Shown here piece by piece: positions 44,826 through 55,300 of a stretch of DNA of 64,000 nucleotides. Source of the stretch: Cohnella fermenti. Its GTDB lineage: Bacteria; Bacillota; Bacilli; Paenibacillales; Paenibacillaceae. The DNA is taken from contig NZ_SSOB01000020.1 in assembly GCF_004801405.1 (NCBI RefSeq), forward strand, positions 1 to 64,000, given 5' to 3'. The notes under the pieces were generated by a model. It was not told where the DNA came from, ran no database searches, and saw only the letters and a program-made list of their open reading frames with translations. The position numbers and the translations under genes were made by a program. The first letter of the stretch is position 1. The number at the start of each line of letters is the position of its first letter.

Positions 44826-44893
44826 CGAAGGGAAGGAGCGGACGAGGGAGCAACGTAATGAAGGGAAGAGAGCAACGAATGGGGGAACAACGA

Positions 44894-46246
44894 ATGAAAA
44901 GGCCGAATGTTGTGGTGTTCTTCACCGATCAGCAGCGTTGGGATACGGCGGGGATACACGGCAACCCGCTCGGGCTGACGCCGAACTTCGATCGGCTGGC
45001 CCGGTACGGCACCCATCTGGAGCATGCCTTCACCTGCCAGCCCGTGTGCACGCCGGCCCGCGCCTGCCTGCAGACCGGCACGTATGCGACCGTCAACGGC
45101 TGTTTCGCCAACGGGATTCCGCTGCCGGAAGAGCTTCCGACGCTTGCGCGTTGCTTCAACGAGCACGGCTACGAGACCGGCTACATCGGGAAGTGGCACC
45201 TGGCTGCGACCCGCACGGAGCCCGTACCGGAGCGGCTGCGCGCCGGCTATCGGTACTGGCTGGCCGCCGATTCGCTGGAGCACACCTCCGACGCTTACCG
45301 GACCAAGCTGTACGACAACGACAATAACGCCGTGCAACTGCCGGGCTATCGCGTCGACGCGTTGACCGACGCGGCAATCCGCTTCATGGACGAACGGAAG
45401 GAGCTGCCGTTCTTCCTCTTCCTGTCGTTCCTGGAGCCGCATCACCAGAACCACCGCGACGACTATCCCGCTCCGCACGTGTACCGCGACAGCTTCGCCG
45501 GCCGCTACACGCCGCCCGATCTGGCGGCGCTCGGCGGCAACGCCCAGCAGCAGCTCGGCGGCTACTACGGCATGGTGAAGCGGCTCGACGAAGCTCTCGG
45601 CCGCGTCATGGACGCGCTTGAGAGCCTCGGGCTGGCGGAGGACACCGTTGTGCTGTTCGCGTCCGATCACGGCTCGCACTTCAAGACGCGCAACGGCGAG
45701 TACAAGCGCTCCTGCCACGAGAGCTCGATCCGCATCCCGTCCGCCCTGTACGGCGGGCCGTTCACCGGCGGCGGCACCGTCCGCGAGCTGGTCAGCCTCG
45801 TCGACCTGGCGCCTACGCTGCTGGACGCGGCGGGAATTGAGGTGCCGCCGACGATGCAAGGGCGATCTGCGCTGCCGCTGGTTCGGGGCGGCGGGCGCGA
45901 TGCCGCTTGGCCGGGCGAGGTGTTCGTGCAGATCAGCGAGTCCCAGGTCGGCCGGGCCATCCGCACGAAGCGATGGAAGTACAGCGTCAGCGCTCCCGGC
46001 CGGGACCCGATTGCCGATTCGGGAGCGGACCGCTACGAGGAAGAGTTCCTGTACGATCTGACGGCCGATCCGTACGAGCTGACCAATCTGGCGGGGATGG
46101 ACTCGCATCGCCAGGTGGCGGACCGCTTGCGGGCACGGCTGATCGGGCGCATGGTCGAAGCCGGCGAGGCCGAGCCGATTATCGTCCCGGCGCCGGCACG
46201 TTCCGGCGGTCAGCGGAAGGTGTACGCGGAGGAGCTGGAGGAGTAG
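44894..46246 (+). CDS. Type I sulfatase
   Basis: A 450-residue formylglycine-dependent sulfatase that hydrolyses sulfate esters. The modification motif C-T-P-A-R is intact with Cys52 in QPVCTPARACLQTG; N-terminal metal ligands are in FFTDQQRWDT (here Asp-Gln rather than Asp-Asp) and the later pair in FASDHGSH. It needs a maturase (anSME or FGE), not seen in the window. There is no signal peptide, so it acts on imported substrate. ATG 44894 matches homologues; ATG 44858 with GAGGGAG is an alternative start. Confidence 0.9.
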   Translation: MKRPNVVVFFTDQQRWDTAGIHGNPLGLTPNFDRLARYGTHLEHAFTCQPVCTPARACLQTGTYATVNGCFANGIPLPEELPTLARCFNEHGYETGYIGKWHLAATRTEPVPERLRAGYRYWLAADSLEHTSDAYRTKLYDNDNNAVQLPGYRVDALTDAAIRFMDERKELPFFLFLSFLEPHHQNHRDDYPAPHVYRDSFAGRYTPPDLAALGGNAQQQLGGYYGMVKRLDEALGRVMDALESLGLAEDTVVLFASDHGSHFKTRNGEYKRSCHESSIRIPSALYGGPFTGGGTVRELVSLVDLAPTLLDAAGIEVPPTMQGRSALPLVRGGGRDAAWPGEVFVQISESQVGRAIRTKRWKYSVSAPGRDPIADSGADRYEEEFLYDLTADPYELTNLAGMDSHRQVADRLRARLIGRMVEAGEAEPIIVPAPARSGGQRKVYAEELEE

Positions 46247-46255
46247 GGAGGCAGG

Positions 46256-46285
46256 GACCGAGCTGGACCGAGCTGGACCGAGCTG
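46256..46285 (+). repeat. Three tandem decamers after the sulfatase gene
   Basis: GACCGAGCTG repeated three times exactly, ten bases after the sulfatase stop codon. Confidence 0.85.
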
Positions 46286-46400
46286 GCACAGGAGCAATCC
46301 CGTAGAATCGCGCACACAATACGTAACGTTGCGAATAGGCGCCGCCAACGAGCTTCGATATGATTAGGCCATCAAGAAGGATTGAGGTGGCCATTCACAC

Positions 46401-48947
46401 ATGTTGACCAGCGAAGAGATTCATCCCGACAACGCAAGCAACGAGGCGGCAAGCGAGGGCTCCGGCGCCGCGCTGCGGCGGCTTCATCGCTATGACGCCG
46501 TGCACGAGATAACGAGAATAGAGACTGGGCGAGAGAACGGTTTTCTTCTTCGCGGGGCGCGGGCGGGCCTGGCGATTGTTGCGGCGGCTGACGGCATCGT
46601 CCGCCTGAAGCTCGCTCAAGGCAAGGGTGCGGAGCCCGACTTGAGGACGACGCCGGCCATCGTGCGCGAGGGGATCGGCGAGTCAGTGAGAATCGGCGAG
46701 TCCGTGAGAAGCCGCGAGTCCGCAGCAAGCGAAGAGCCTGCGTACACCGAGGACGATGGGAGCTGGGAGCTGCATCTGGCGAAGCTGCGGGTTGTCGTGC
46801 ACAAGCCGTCCGGCCGAATCGAGATTTATCGAGGCGGGAGTCCGAGCGGAAGCGGGGATTCCGCAGCCCAAGATTCCGGCCCGCAAGCGGAAGCGCCGCC
46901 GCTCCTCGTCCTATCCGCGATCGAGTGGACGGGCAAGCGGCGCACGACCGCGACGATCGAGGGCGGCGAGGGCTCTCACTACTACGGCCTCGGCGAGAAG
47001 ACCGGCTTCCTGGACAAGCAGGGCGAGAGCTTCGACATGTGGAACAGCGACGTGTACGAGCCGCATGTGCCGGACATCGACGCGCTGTACCAGTCGATTC
47101 CCTTCCTGATCCATTACCGTTGCGGCGCTCCGGCGGCAGGTCTCTTCCTGGACGATCCCGGACGGACGACGTTCGACATGCGAAGCGGCGGCGATCGGGC
47201 GATCCTCGCGTCCGAGAACGGCAATCTCGATCTGTATATTGTGGACGGTCCCGACCTCAAGGACGTCGTCAAGCGCTACGCGGCGCTGACCGGCCGCCCG
47301 CCGATGCCGCCGCGCTGGGCGATCGGCTTCCAGCAATCCCGCTACAGCTACATGAACCAGGAGGAGCTGCTGACGGTCGCCCGGACGATGCGCGAGAAGC
47401 GGATTCCGTGCGATGTGCTGTATCTCGACATTCACTACATGGAGGAGTACAAGGTGTTCACCTGGGACACCGAGCGCTTCCCGGACCCGCGCGGCATGAT
47501 TGCGGAGCTGGCGGAGATGGGGTTCAAGGTGGTGCCGATCGTCGATCCGGGGGTCAAAAAAGATCCGAGGTACTCCGTCTATGCGGAGGGGATACGGAAC
47601 GGGCACTTCTGCACGAAGCTGGAGGGGGAGCTGTTCGTCGGCGACGTCTGGCCGGGGCCGAGCGCCTTCACCGACTATACGGATGAGGCCGCCGCCCGAT
47701 GGTGGGGCGATCTGCACCGCTTCTATATCGACGATGGCATTCACGGCATCTGGAACGACATGAACGAGCCTTCGGTGTTCGGCGTCCCTTCCAAAACAAT
47801 GGACGTCGACGTCGTTCACCGCAACGAAGGCAACCCGAAGACGCACGGCGAGTGGCACAACCTGTACGGGATGCTCATGTCCAAGGCGACCTATGAAGGA
47901 ATGGCCCGCCATCTCCGCGGCGACAGGCCGTTCGTCCTCACCCGTGCAGGATACGCGGGCATTCAGCGCTATGCGGCGGTGTGGACCGGAGACAACCGGA
48001 GCTACTGGGAGCATATGGCGATGAGCATCCCGATGGTGCTTAACCTGGGGCTCTCCGGCGTCGCCTTCGCCGGGCCGGATATCGGCGGCTTCTCGCATCA
48101 TGCGACCGGCGAGCTGCTTGCCCGCTGGACGCAGCTCGGCTCGCTGTTCCCGTTCTGCCGCAATCACAGCGCCATCGATACGATCCATCAGGAGCCGTGG
48201 CGGTTCGGCGAGCGCGTCGAGGCGATCTGCCGCGATTACCTGAGCCTAAGGTATAAGCTCATGCCGTACTTATATTCGCTGTTCTACGAAGCGACGGCCA
48301 CCGGTCTTCCGATTGTCCGCCCGCTGCTGCTCGAATACCCCGAAGATCGCCAAGTCTCGAACCTGTGCGATCAATTCCTGCTCGGCAAGGATGTGCTGGC
48401 GGCGCCGGTGCTGCGGCCGGGAACGCCGGCGCGCTCCGTCTATCTGCCGGAGGGCGCCTGGTACGATTACTGGACGGGCGCAAGGCACGAGGGAGGCCGT
48501 TCGATTCTGGCGGAGACGCCGCTTGAGACGATGCCGATCTACGTCCGCGCAGGGGCGATCATTCCCGAGCAGTCGCTTGCGCTGCATGCGAATGAGCGGC
48601 CGGAGGGGCCGCTTAAGCTGACGGTCTACTCCGGAGGCAGCGGAAGCTTCCGCTTGTTCGAGGACGACGGCCGCACGTTCGGCTACGAGCAGGGCGCGTA
48701 CCGGCTGCGGGAGTTCGTCTGGGCGGAATCCGGCAGCGAACGGACGCTCTCGGCCGCCTTGCTGAACGACGGCCATATCGGCTCCGGGCAGCCGCTCGAG
48801 CTTATCGTCGAGGGGCTGGAGCGCCGGCCGGATTCCATCCTGCTGTCCGGCAGCGGGGAGACGGCGGATTGGACCTACGACGCGAGCTTGAAGCGGCTGT
48901 CCATCGCGCTTGCCATAGACGGCGAGTTCCGGCTAACAGTCGGCTGA
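46401..48947 (+). CDS. Glycoside hydrolase family 31 alpha-glucosidase
   Basis: An 848-residue GH31 enzyme. Layout: an N-terminal beta-sandwich (about 70-290), the catalytic barrel with LYLDIHYMEEYKVFTWD, the nucleophile Asp453 in GIWNDMNEPSVF and the probable acid/base Asp531 in WTGDNRSYW, then C-terminal beta domains. No signal peptide is visible; the first 40 residues are low-complexity and may not belong to the fold. It probably splits alpha-linked glucosides taken up by the transporter before it. The exact linkage preference cannot be read. Confidence 0.93.
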   Translation: MLTSEEIHPDNASNEAASEGSGAALRRLHRYDAVHEITRIETGRENGFLLRGARAGLAIVAAADGIVRLKLAQGKGAEPDLRTTPAIVREGIGESVRIGESVRSRESAASEEPAYTEDDGSWELHLAKLRVVVHKPSGRIEIYRGGSPSGSGDSAAQDSGPQAEAPPLLVLSAIEWTGKRRTTATIEGGEGSHYYGLGEKTGFLDKQGESFDMWNSDVYEPHVPDIDALYQSIPFLIHYRCGAPAAGLFLDDPGRTTFDMRSGGDRAILASENGNLDLYIVDGPDLKDVVKRYAALTGRPPMPPRWAIGFQQSRYSYMNQEELLTVARTMREKRIPCDVLYLDIHYMEEYKVFTWDTERFPDPRGMIAELAEMGFKVVPIVDPGVKKDPRYSVYAEGIRNGHFCTKLEGELFVGDVWPGPSAFTDYTDEAAARWWGDLHRFYIDDGIHGIWNDMNEPSVFGVPSKTMDVDVVHRNEGNPKTHGEWHNLYGMLMSKATYEGMARHLRGDRPFVLTRAGYAGIQRYAAVWTGDNRSYWEHMAMSIPMVLNLGLSGVAFAGPDIGGFSHHATGELLARWTQLGSLFPFCRNHSAIDTIHQEPWRFGERVEAICRDYLSLRYKLMPYLYSLFYEATATGLPIVRPLLLEYPEDRQVSNLCDQFLLGKDVLAAPVLRPGTPARSVYLPEGAWYDYWTGARHEGGRSILAETPLETMPIYVRAGAIIPEQSLALHANERPEGPLKLTVYSGGSGSFRLFEDDGRTFGYEQGAYRLREFVWAESGSERTLSAALLNDGHIGSGQPLELIVEGLERRPDSILLSGSGETADWTYDASLKRLSIALAIDGEFRLTVG

Positions 48948-48995
48948 ACCGCGCCAATACCGATGCCACCCCCAATATCGATGCCAGCCGAATTT

Positions 48996-49165
48996 ATGTG
49001 AAAAATCACATTCGCGCTGCACGATAACGGGGGTTTTGCCCGATTATATGCGAAAAATCACATTCATGGAGGCAATTCCGGCACGAGTTGCTCCAGGTAT
49101 GCTAAAAACCACATAAAAAGCTGCGATTTCCGCCAATTCAAGCCGACGAATGTGAAAATTCATAT
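48996..49165 (+). repeat. Palindrome array A6
   Basis: Four units start at 48996, 49048, 49099 and 49150 (52, 51, 51): ATGTGAAAAATCACAT, ATGCGAAAAATCACAT, ATGCTAAAAACCACAT, ATGTGAAAATTCATAT. It lies 48 bp after the GH31 stop and before the co-directional giant gene; the only array here between genes of the same direction apart from A3. Confidence 0.9.
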
Positions 49166-49303
49166 AAAATCGCGACAGGGAGACTCCGGAGGAGGTCGCG
49201 GAGGGGATTGCATGGGGATAGCTAGAGAGGGCGCGGTTTTTCCTGACGGTATTGTTATAGATCGTAAGAATGAACCTAACCTTTAGGGAAACACACCTCG
49301 AAT

Positions 49304-49319
49304 TGGAAGCGCTTTTCTA
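49304..49319 (+). promoter_or_regulatory. cre-like CcpA site ahead of the giant SLH protein
   Basis: TGGAAGCGCTTTTCTA, with the core GAAGCGCTTTTC, lies 46 bp before the start codon. A CCTGACGGT sequence at 49239-49247 resembles one arm of the terminators at 2490 and 30497. Confidence 0.7.
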
Positions 49320-49365
49320 CTAGGATGGGAGGGAACTCATCCATATTAGAGGAGGGCATTCCTTC

Positions 49366-52300
49366 ATGGCAAGGTTACGAGTGTGGTTATCCCGGTTCCT
49401 GGTGGCGATATTGCTGCTGACCGCCGCTCCCGTGCATGCGGAAGAAGCGGGGACGGAAGCGGCGGGAGGGCAACCGGAGACGGTGTCCGGACAGGCGGCG
49501 GAGGGGGCCGGTCTCGCTGCCGGCGAACCCGACGGCTCGGTGTTGTCGGCCGTCTATGTGCGGATTCAGAACAAGTGGCAGAGCAACTTCCTGTACGAAG
49601 CGTCCGACGGAACGGTCCGGTACGGCATGACATCGCCGGGCGACGAGACTTCCCATTGGCAGCTTCAGGACGATGCCGACGGCACGACACGAATTCAGAA
49701 CCGCAAGACCGGCCATTACATAACGATCGAGAACGTGAGCCAGCGCCGGGACGCCTTGACGGCAAGCGAAGCGGACGAGAGCACGCCGGAGACGAGGTGG
49801 CGGATCGAGGACGCCAGCCGCGCGGGGTATTCGCTGATCAAGAGCGCAACTGTTCCGTCGTCGGGCAATCTGGTTATCCACGAGGAGGATCAGCTCGGCT
49901 TCGCGGAGGCGAGCACCGACATCAACGTGACGTTCGAGAGTCCGCAATGGAAGCTGGCTCCGATCTCGGACCCGATTCCGGTGCGAATTCGCAACCAGGA
50001 GCGGGCCGGTCAGTACTTGTACGCAACGACCAACCCGGACGCGCCGGAGCGAACGGCCGATGTGGTCGCCTTCGGCAAGCTGGACGCGGGCAGCGCGAGC
50101 TACATCTGGCTGATGGAGTCCGGAGAGGACGGCACGGTCAAGCTGCGCAACCAGTCCACCGGACAATACATCGTTCAGTTCGGGGCGGACGACTATTGGA
50201 GGAAAATCGAGACGGGAACGCCGGACAACGGGACGGAGGCGGAGTGGACGGTTGCGGCGGCGATGAACCTGTCGGACGCCGCGGATGCCGGTTACGTGAC
50301 GTTCCAGAGCGCCGTGAACCCGGCTTATGTGCTGAACAGCCAGTTCCCGGACGACAGCTTCGCACGGTCCAACGATTGGTCCAACGCGAAGCTGGCCAAC
50401 GCGCATTGGCGAATCGAGCCGGTGGGCGAGACTCCGGTTCGCATCGTGAACTTCACGGAAGCCGACGTCGGCACGGATTACCTGTACGAGGACGGCGGAG
50501 TCGTGAAGCACGGCGCGCTTGACGCCGCGAACGCGTATAATCCGCTGTATCAATGGGTCGTCGAGGATTACGACGCCGCGAAGCGGATTCGCAATGCGGC
50601 CACCGGCCATTACGTGACGGCGGGAAGCCCGCTGACGGCGGTTGATCCGGCCGTCGCCGATTCCTCCGCCGAGTGGTCGCTGCGGGCGTCCGAGCAGTAC
50701 GACGACTACGTGACGATCGGCAGCGTCGCGAATGTGGGCGAGTATGTCAATCTCGCGGGCGGCGAATCCTCCGCGGCCGCCATCGAGTCTTCAGCGGTTG
50801 ACCCGCTGTCGAACGGGGCGCAATGGCTGCTGGAAGACCCCGCAGTTCCGGCAGGCACGAATCCCTATGTGCGGATTCAGAACGTCTGGCAGCCGTACGT
50901 GCTCTACGAGGACGACAACGGCGACCTGAAGTACGGCAATCCGAGATCGGACCAGCGCGACCAGTGGCAGATTCAGAAGTATCACGGGCGCAAGCGAATC
51001 CAGAACCGCGCGACCGGCCACTACATCAACCTGGAGGCGATGAACGAAGGGCATGTCCGCGTGACGGACGTCGAGGACGACTGGACCAGCGCGGTCTGGG
51101 TCATCGAGACGGTCAGCGGCGCGAAGCTGATCCGGAGCGTCGACGATCCGGCCACCGGCGGGGAGACCGACCGGCTGATCAACCTGCAGAACCTGACGAA
51201 GTACGCCGAGTACGCCGCCATCAATCGCGGCTGGGGAAGCCCGAGGTGGACGTTCGTCACCGTCTCCGACGACCTCCCGGCGTATGCGCGCCTGATCAAT
51301 AAGCAGACGGGCAAGCCGCTCTACGAGGAGGTCGATTCCGCAAACGACGAGCAAGGAACGGTCAAGTACGGGGACAGGGACGTCTCCGACCGTTCTTCCG
51401 TCTGGGCGATCGAGGATGCGGGCGACGGCTCGATTCGCCTGCAGAATGCCGCGACCGGCAACTACGTCGCGATGGAGAACGTCGGCGGCGACGTCGAGCT
51501 CGCCGATCCGCCTCAGCCGCTGCAGACGCTGAAGACGATCTACCCGGTATGGGGAAGCGCGAAGTGGTTCCTCGAGAACGCGACGGATGCAGGCTACGTC
51601 AGTCTTCGCAGCGCCTGGGCGTCCCACTACATCCGCGCCGACGAGAGCGGAGGCGGCATGAAGGTCAGCAAGTCCGTCAAGGCCGGCGACGGCACAATTG
51701 CGGCTTCGGCCGAATATAAGCTGGAGGCCGTGGATGCGGCGAGCCCGGAATGGCCGCAGGGCTACATTCAGCTTCGCAGCGCCTACAACGGACAGAGCTT
51801 GTACGAGAACAAGTCGGGCGTCGTGCTCTACGGCGACGTTGCTTCGTCCAACGGCTACTCGCATTGGCTGCTGGAGACGACGGACGGACAGACGCGCATC
51901 AAGAACCGGGTGACCGGCCATTATCTCGCGGTGAACGGCGACTACCGCTATCTGGAGAGCATAGCGGCGGATTCGGCGAACTCCAAGACGCATTGGGCGC
52001 TGGAATCGGCTTCCTCGGATGGAAGCAGCCTGCGCATCCGCAGCTTGTACGGCAGCATGAACGACGAGTACGTGCACGTCGACCATTCTCTCGGCTACGC
52101 GGAGAGGGGGCTGCTGCCGGTGTCGTACGGCTCGCTGGTCTGGCAGTTGGCCGCAGCTCCGAGCGAGTTTGAGATTCCGGCGGATAGCGCGGTTCGCAAC
52201 GACCAGACGGCGACGCCGGTTCAGGACGATACCGGGTACGTCGCGATCTCCAGCGGCGGGAAGCGGCTGACGGGAGCGGACGGCACGGTTGCGCTGACCG

Positions 52301-55300
52301 AAGCGGAGGGCGCTTCGTCGCAGTGGCTGCTGCAAGACTTTAACGGCCGCAAGCTGATCAAGAACCGCGAGTCGGGCGAGCTGCTGGCGGTATCGGCGAG
52401 CGGGAAGCTCGAGACGACCGCAGCCGCGCTGCAGATCATTGAGGCAACCCAATGGATCGTCGAGGATACGCTGGGCTACCGGACCGTCCGCAGTGCGGCG
52501 AATCCGTCCTTGTATCTGTCGAGCGAAGCCGGCTCCGTCAAGCTGGGCGCATCCGCCGCTTCCTGGGCGTTCGAGCCGATGGCCGCGGACGTCGTGTATG
52601 AAGCGGAAGAGGCGTTCGCGAGCGGGCAGGTCGACGCGGGAAGCGGAACGTATGCGGAAGGGTTCGCGTCCGCGGGCAACAAGCTCGTCTGGGCGGTCAA
52701 CGCACAAGCCGCGGGGGATTACGAAGCGAAGCTTCGCTACCGCTCGGCTGCGGACAGCGCGAAGAGCCTTGGGCTGTACGTGAACGGCGAGCGCGTGCAG
52801 ACGCTGTCGCTGCCGGGGGCGGAGGAATGGACCGAGCTGCCGCTGGCGCTTGCCCTGCGCGCCGGGATCAACTCGGTGACGCTCGAGTCGGATGCGGCGG
52901 ATGCGGCCGTCGTGCGGATCGACTCGCTGACCGTGATGGACAGCGTGGCCAAGGCCTACCGCGGAGCGACGCTGCCGTATATCACGTACGAAGCGGAGCA
53001 AGGAGCGACGAATGGCGAGTTGATCGGACCGTCCCGCGTGTATCGGGAGGTTGCCTCCGAGGCTTCGGGCCGCCAGGCGGTGAAGCTGTCGGATACCGGA
53101 GATTACGTGGAATTCAGGACGGCGAAGGACGCCAACTCCATCGTTCTGCGCTACTCCATTCCGGACAGCGAGGACGGGCAAGGGCTTAACGGGACGCTCG
53201 GCTTGTACGTCAACGGCGAATTCCGTCAGAAGCTTGCGCTCACCTCGAAGTATGCATGGGAATATGGAAGCTATCCTTGGTCGAACGATCCGAAGCAAGG
53301 GAGCGGACACCGGTTCTTCGACGAGATTCATGCGCTTGTTGGGGACATCCCGGCGGGCTCGACGGTCCGCTTGGAGAAGGATGCCGACAGCAACGCCGAC
53401 TATTACATCGTGGACCTGGCCGATCTGGAGCAGGTGGCGGAACCGTTCGCGAAGCCGGAAGGGTTCGTCTCCGTCACGGATTACGGCGCGGTTGCGAATG
53501 ACGGGCTGGACGACACGGCCGCCTTCCGGGAAGCGATGGAGGAGAACGACAAGATCTGGTTCCCGGCCGGCGAATTCGAGCTTGGCGACGGCTTGCTCTA
53601 TCTGGATCGGGTGACGATTCGCGGGGCGGGCATGTGGCACACTCAACTGAACGGGGCCAAGTTCGTGGGCAAGGGCGACAACATCCAGGTGTACGACCTG
53701 CTCATCGACGGGGGAATCAACGAGCGGGACGACGAAGCGATCACGAATGCTTTTCACGGGGGATTTGGTCCAGGCTCCGTTATTCAAAATGTCTGGATCG
53801 AGCACACGAAGGCCGGTCTGTGGTTGACGAAGCTTAAGGACAGCGACGAGTATACGCACGGCCTGTACATGCTCGGCTTGCGGATTCGCAACCTGATGGC
53901 GGACGGCATCAACTTCTGCGTCGGGACGGCGGACAGCCTGATGGAGCAATCGGACATTCGTTATCCGGGCGACGACGGCATCGCGATCTGGTCGGCGGAA
54001 GGGCGGGCGAGCATCGGCAACGCGGCGCGCTTCAACAACGTCTCGCTGCCGTGGCTGGCGGACAACATCGTTGTGTTCGGCGGGACGGACAACAAGGTGC
54101 AGGACAACATCGTCTCCGATACGATCACGAACGGAGCGGGCATCGCGGTGTCGACGCGCTTCAACCCGGTGCCGTTCGACGGAACGACGATCGTGGAGCG
54201 CAACACGATGATCCGCACGGGCAGCTACGACACGGGGTATCAGCGCGATCTCGGCGCCCTCTGGGTGTTCGCGAGCGACAAGGACATGAGCGGGAAGATC
54301 GTTATCCGCGACAATGTCGCGCTGGACAGCACATACCTTGGCGTGGCGGTGCAAGGGGACTTCGCGCTGCAGAACGTGACGATCGGGAATCTGGTCGTCG
54401 ATGGCGCGGGGACGCAGGGGGTTGAGGTCGCTTCCACCGTGAAGGGAGCGCTCAAGGTTGACAACGTCATTATCCGTGGGGCAAGAATCGCCGATGTGTC
54501 GAATGCGTCCTCTTCACTCGTTATTAGCAAGCTTGGACGCGGATTGTCCAGCCTCGCGATTCCGTTCGAGCTGCATGTCGGCGGAACGTCGGCGAGCGCG
54601 GCGAGCGGCGTCAGCTTGAAGGTTGGCGAACAAGCGGCGGTGCGAGTCGTTCACCGGACGGCGGGCGACGTGACGTCGGAAGCCGAGCTGACGCTTGTCA
54701 GCGATACGGCGGCGACGCTCTCGGAAGGCAACCGGCTGTCGGGACGGCAGATCGGCTCGACGTACTTGCTCGTGTCGGTGCTCGGGGAGACGAGAGCTTA
54801 TCCGGTGACGGTAACGGCGGCGACCCCGGGCGGAGGCGGCACGGGCACGGCTGGCAGCGGGACGGGGCAGGAGGCGGGCGGCAGTGCAGATGCGAACGAC
54901 CGGAAGCTGCTGGAGGCGAAGGAAGGGCAGATCGCGTTCGATGCGGCGGAGCTTGGGGCGAACGGCATCGTCCCGTTCAGCGTGAAGGGGCTGCTCGCGG
55001 CAATTCAGGCGAACCCGCAAGGCGTCATCGTCGTCTCGAACGGCTCGGCCTCGTACTCGCTTCCGCTCTCCGTCATTGCGGAGCTGCTGAAGGATCGGAG
55101 CATCGCCGATCCTGCGAATGCGGTATGGAGCTTCGTTGTCCGGCCTGCGGATGCGGCCACGGCGGCACGGGCGAAGGCAGCGGCCGCCGTGCGGGGAATC
55201 GAGCTTGCCGGCGAGCCGACGGAATTCAGCCTGCAGCTTGAGATCGGCGGCGTTCGCGAGGAGATCGGCAGCTTCGGCTCGACCTATGTGAAGCGGACGC

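Noticed and set aside
50791-54354. 1187-codon minus-strand ORF inside the giant SLH protein gene
   Set aside because: Antisense shadow of a well-supported secreted protein with clear domains; no start signal.
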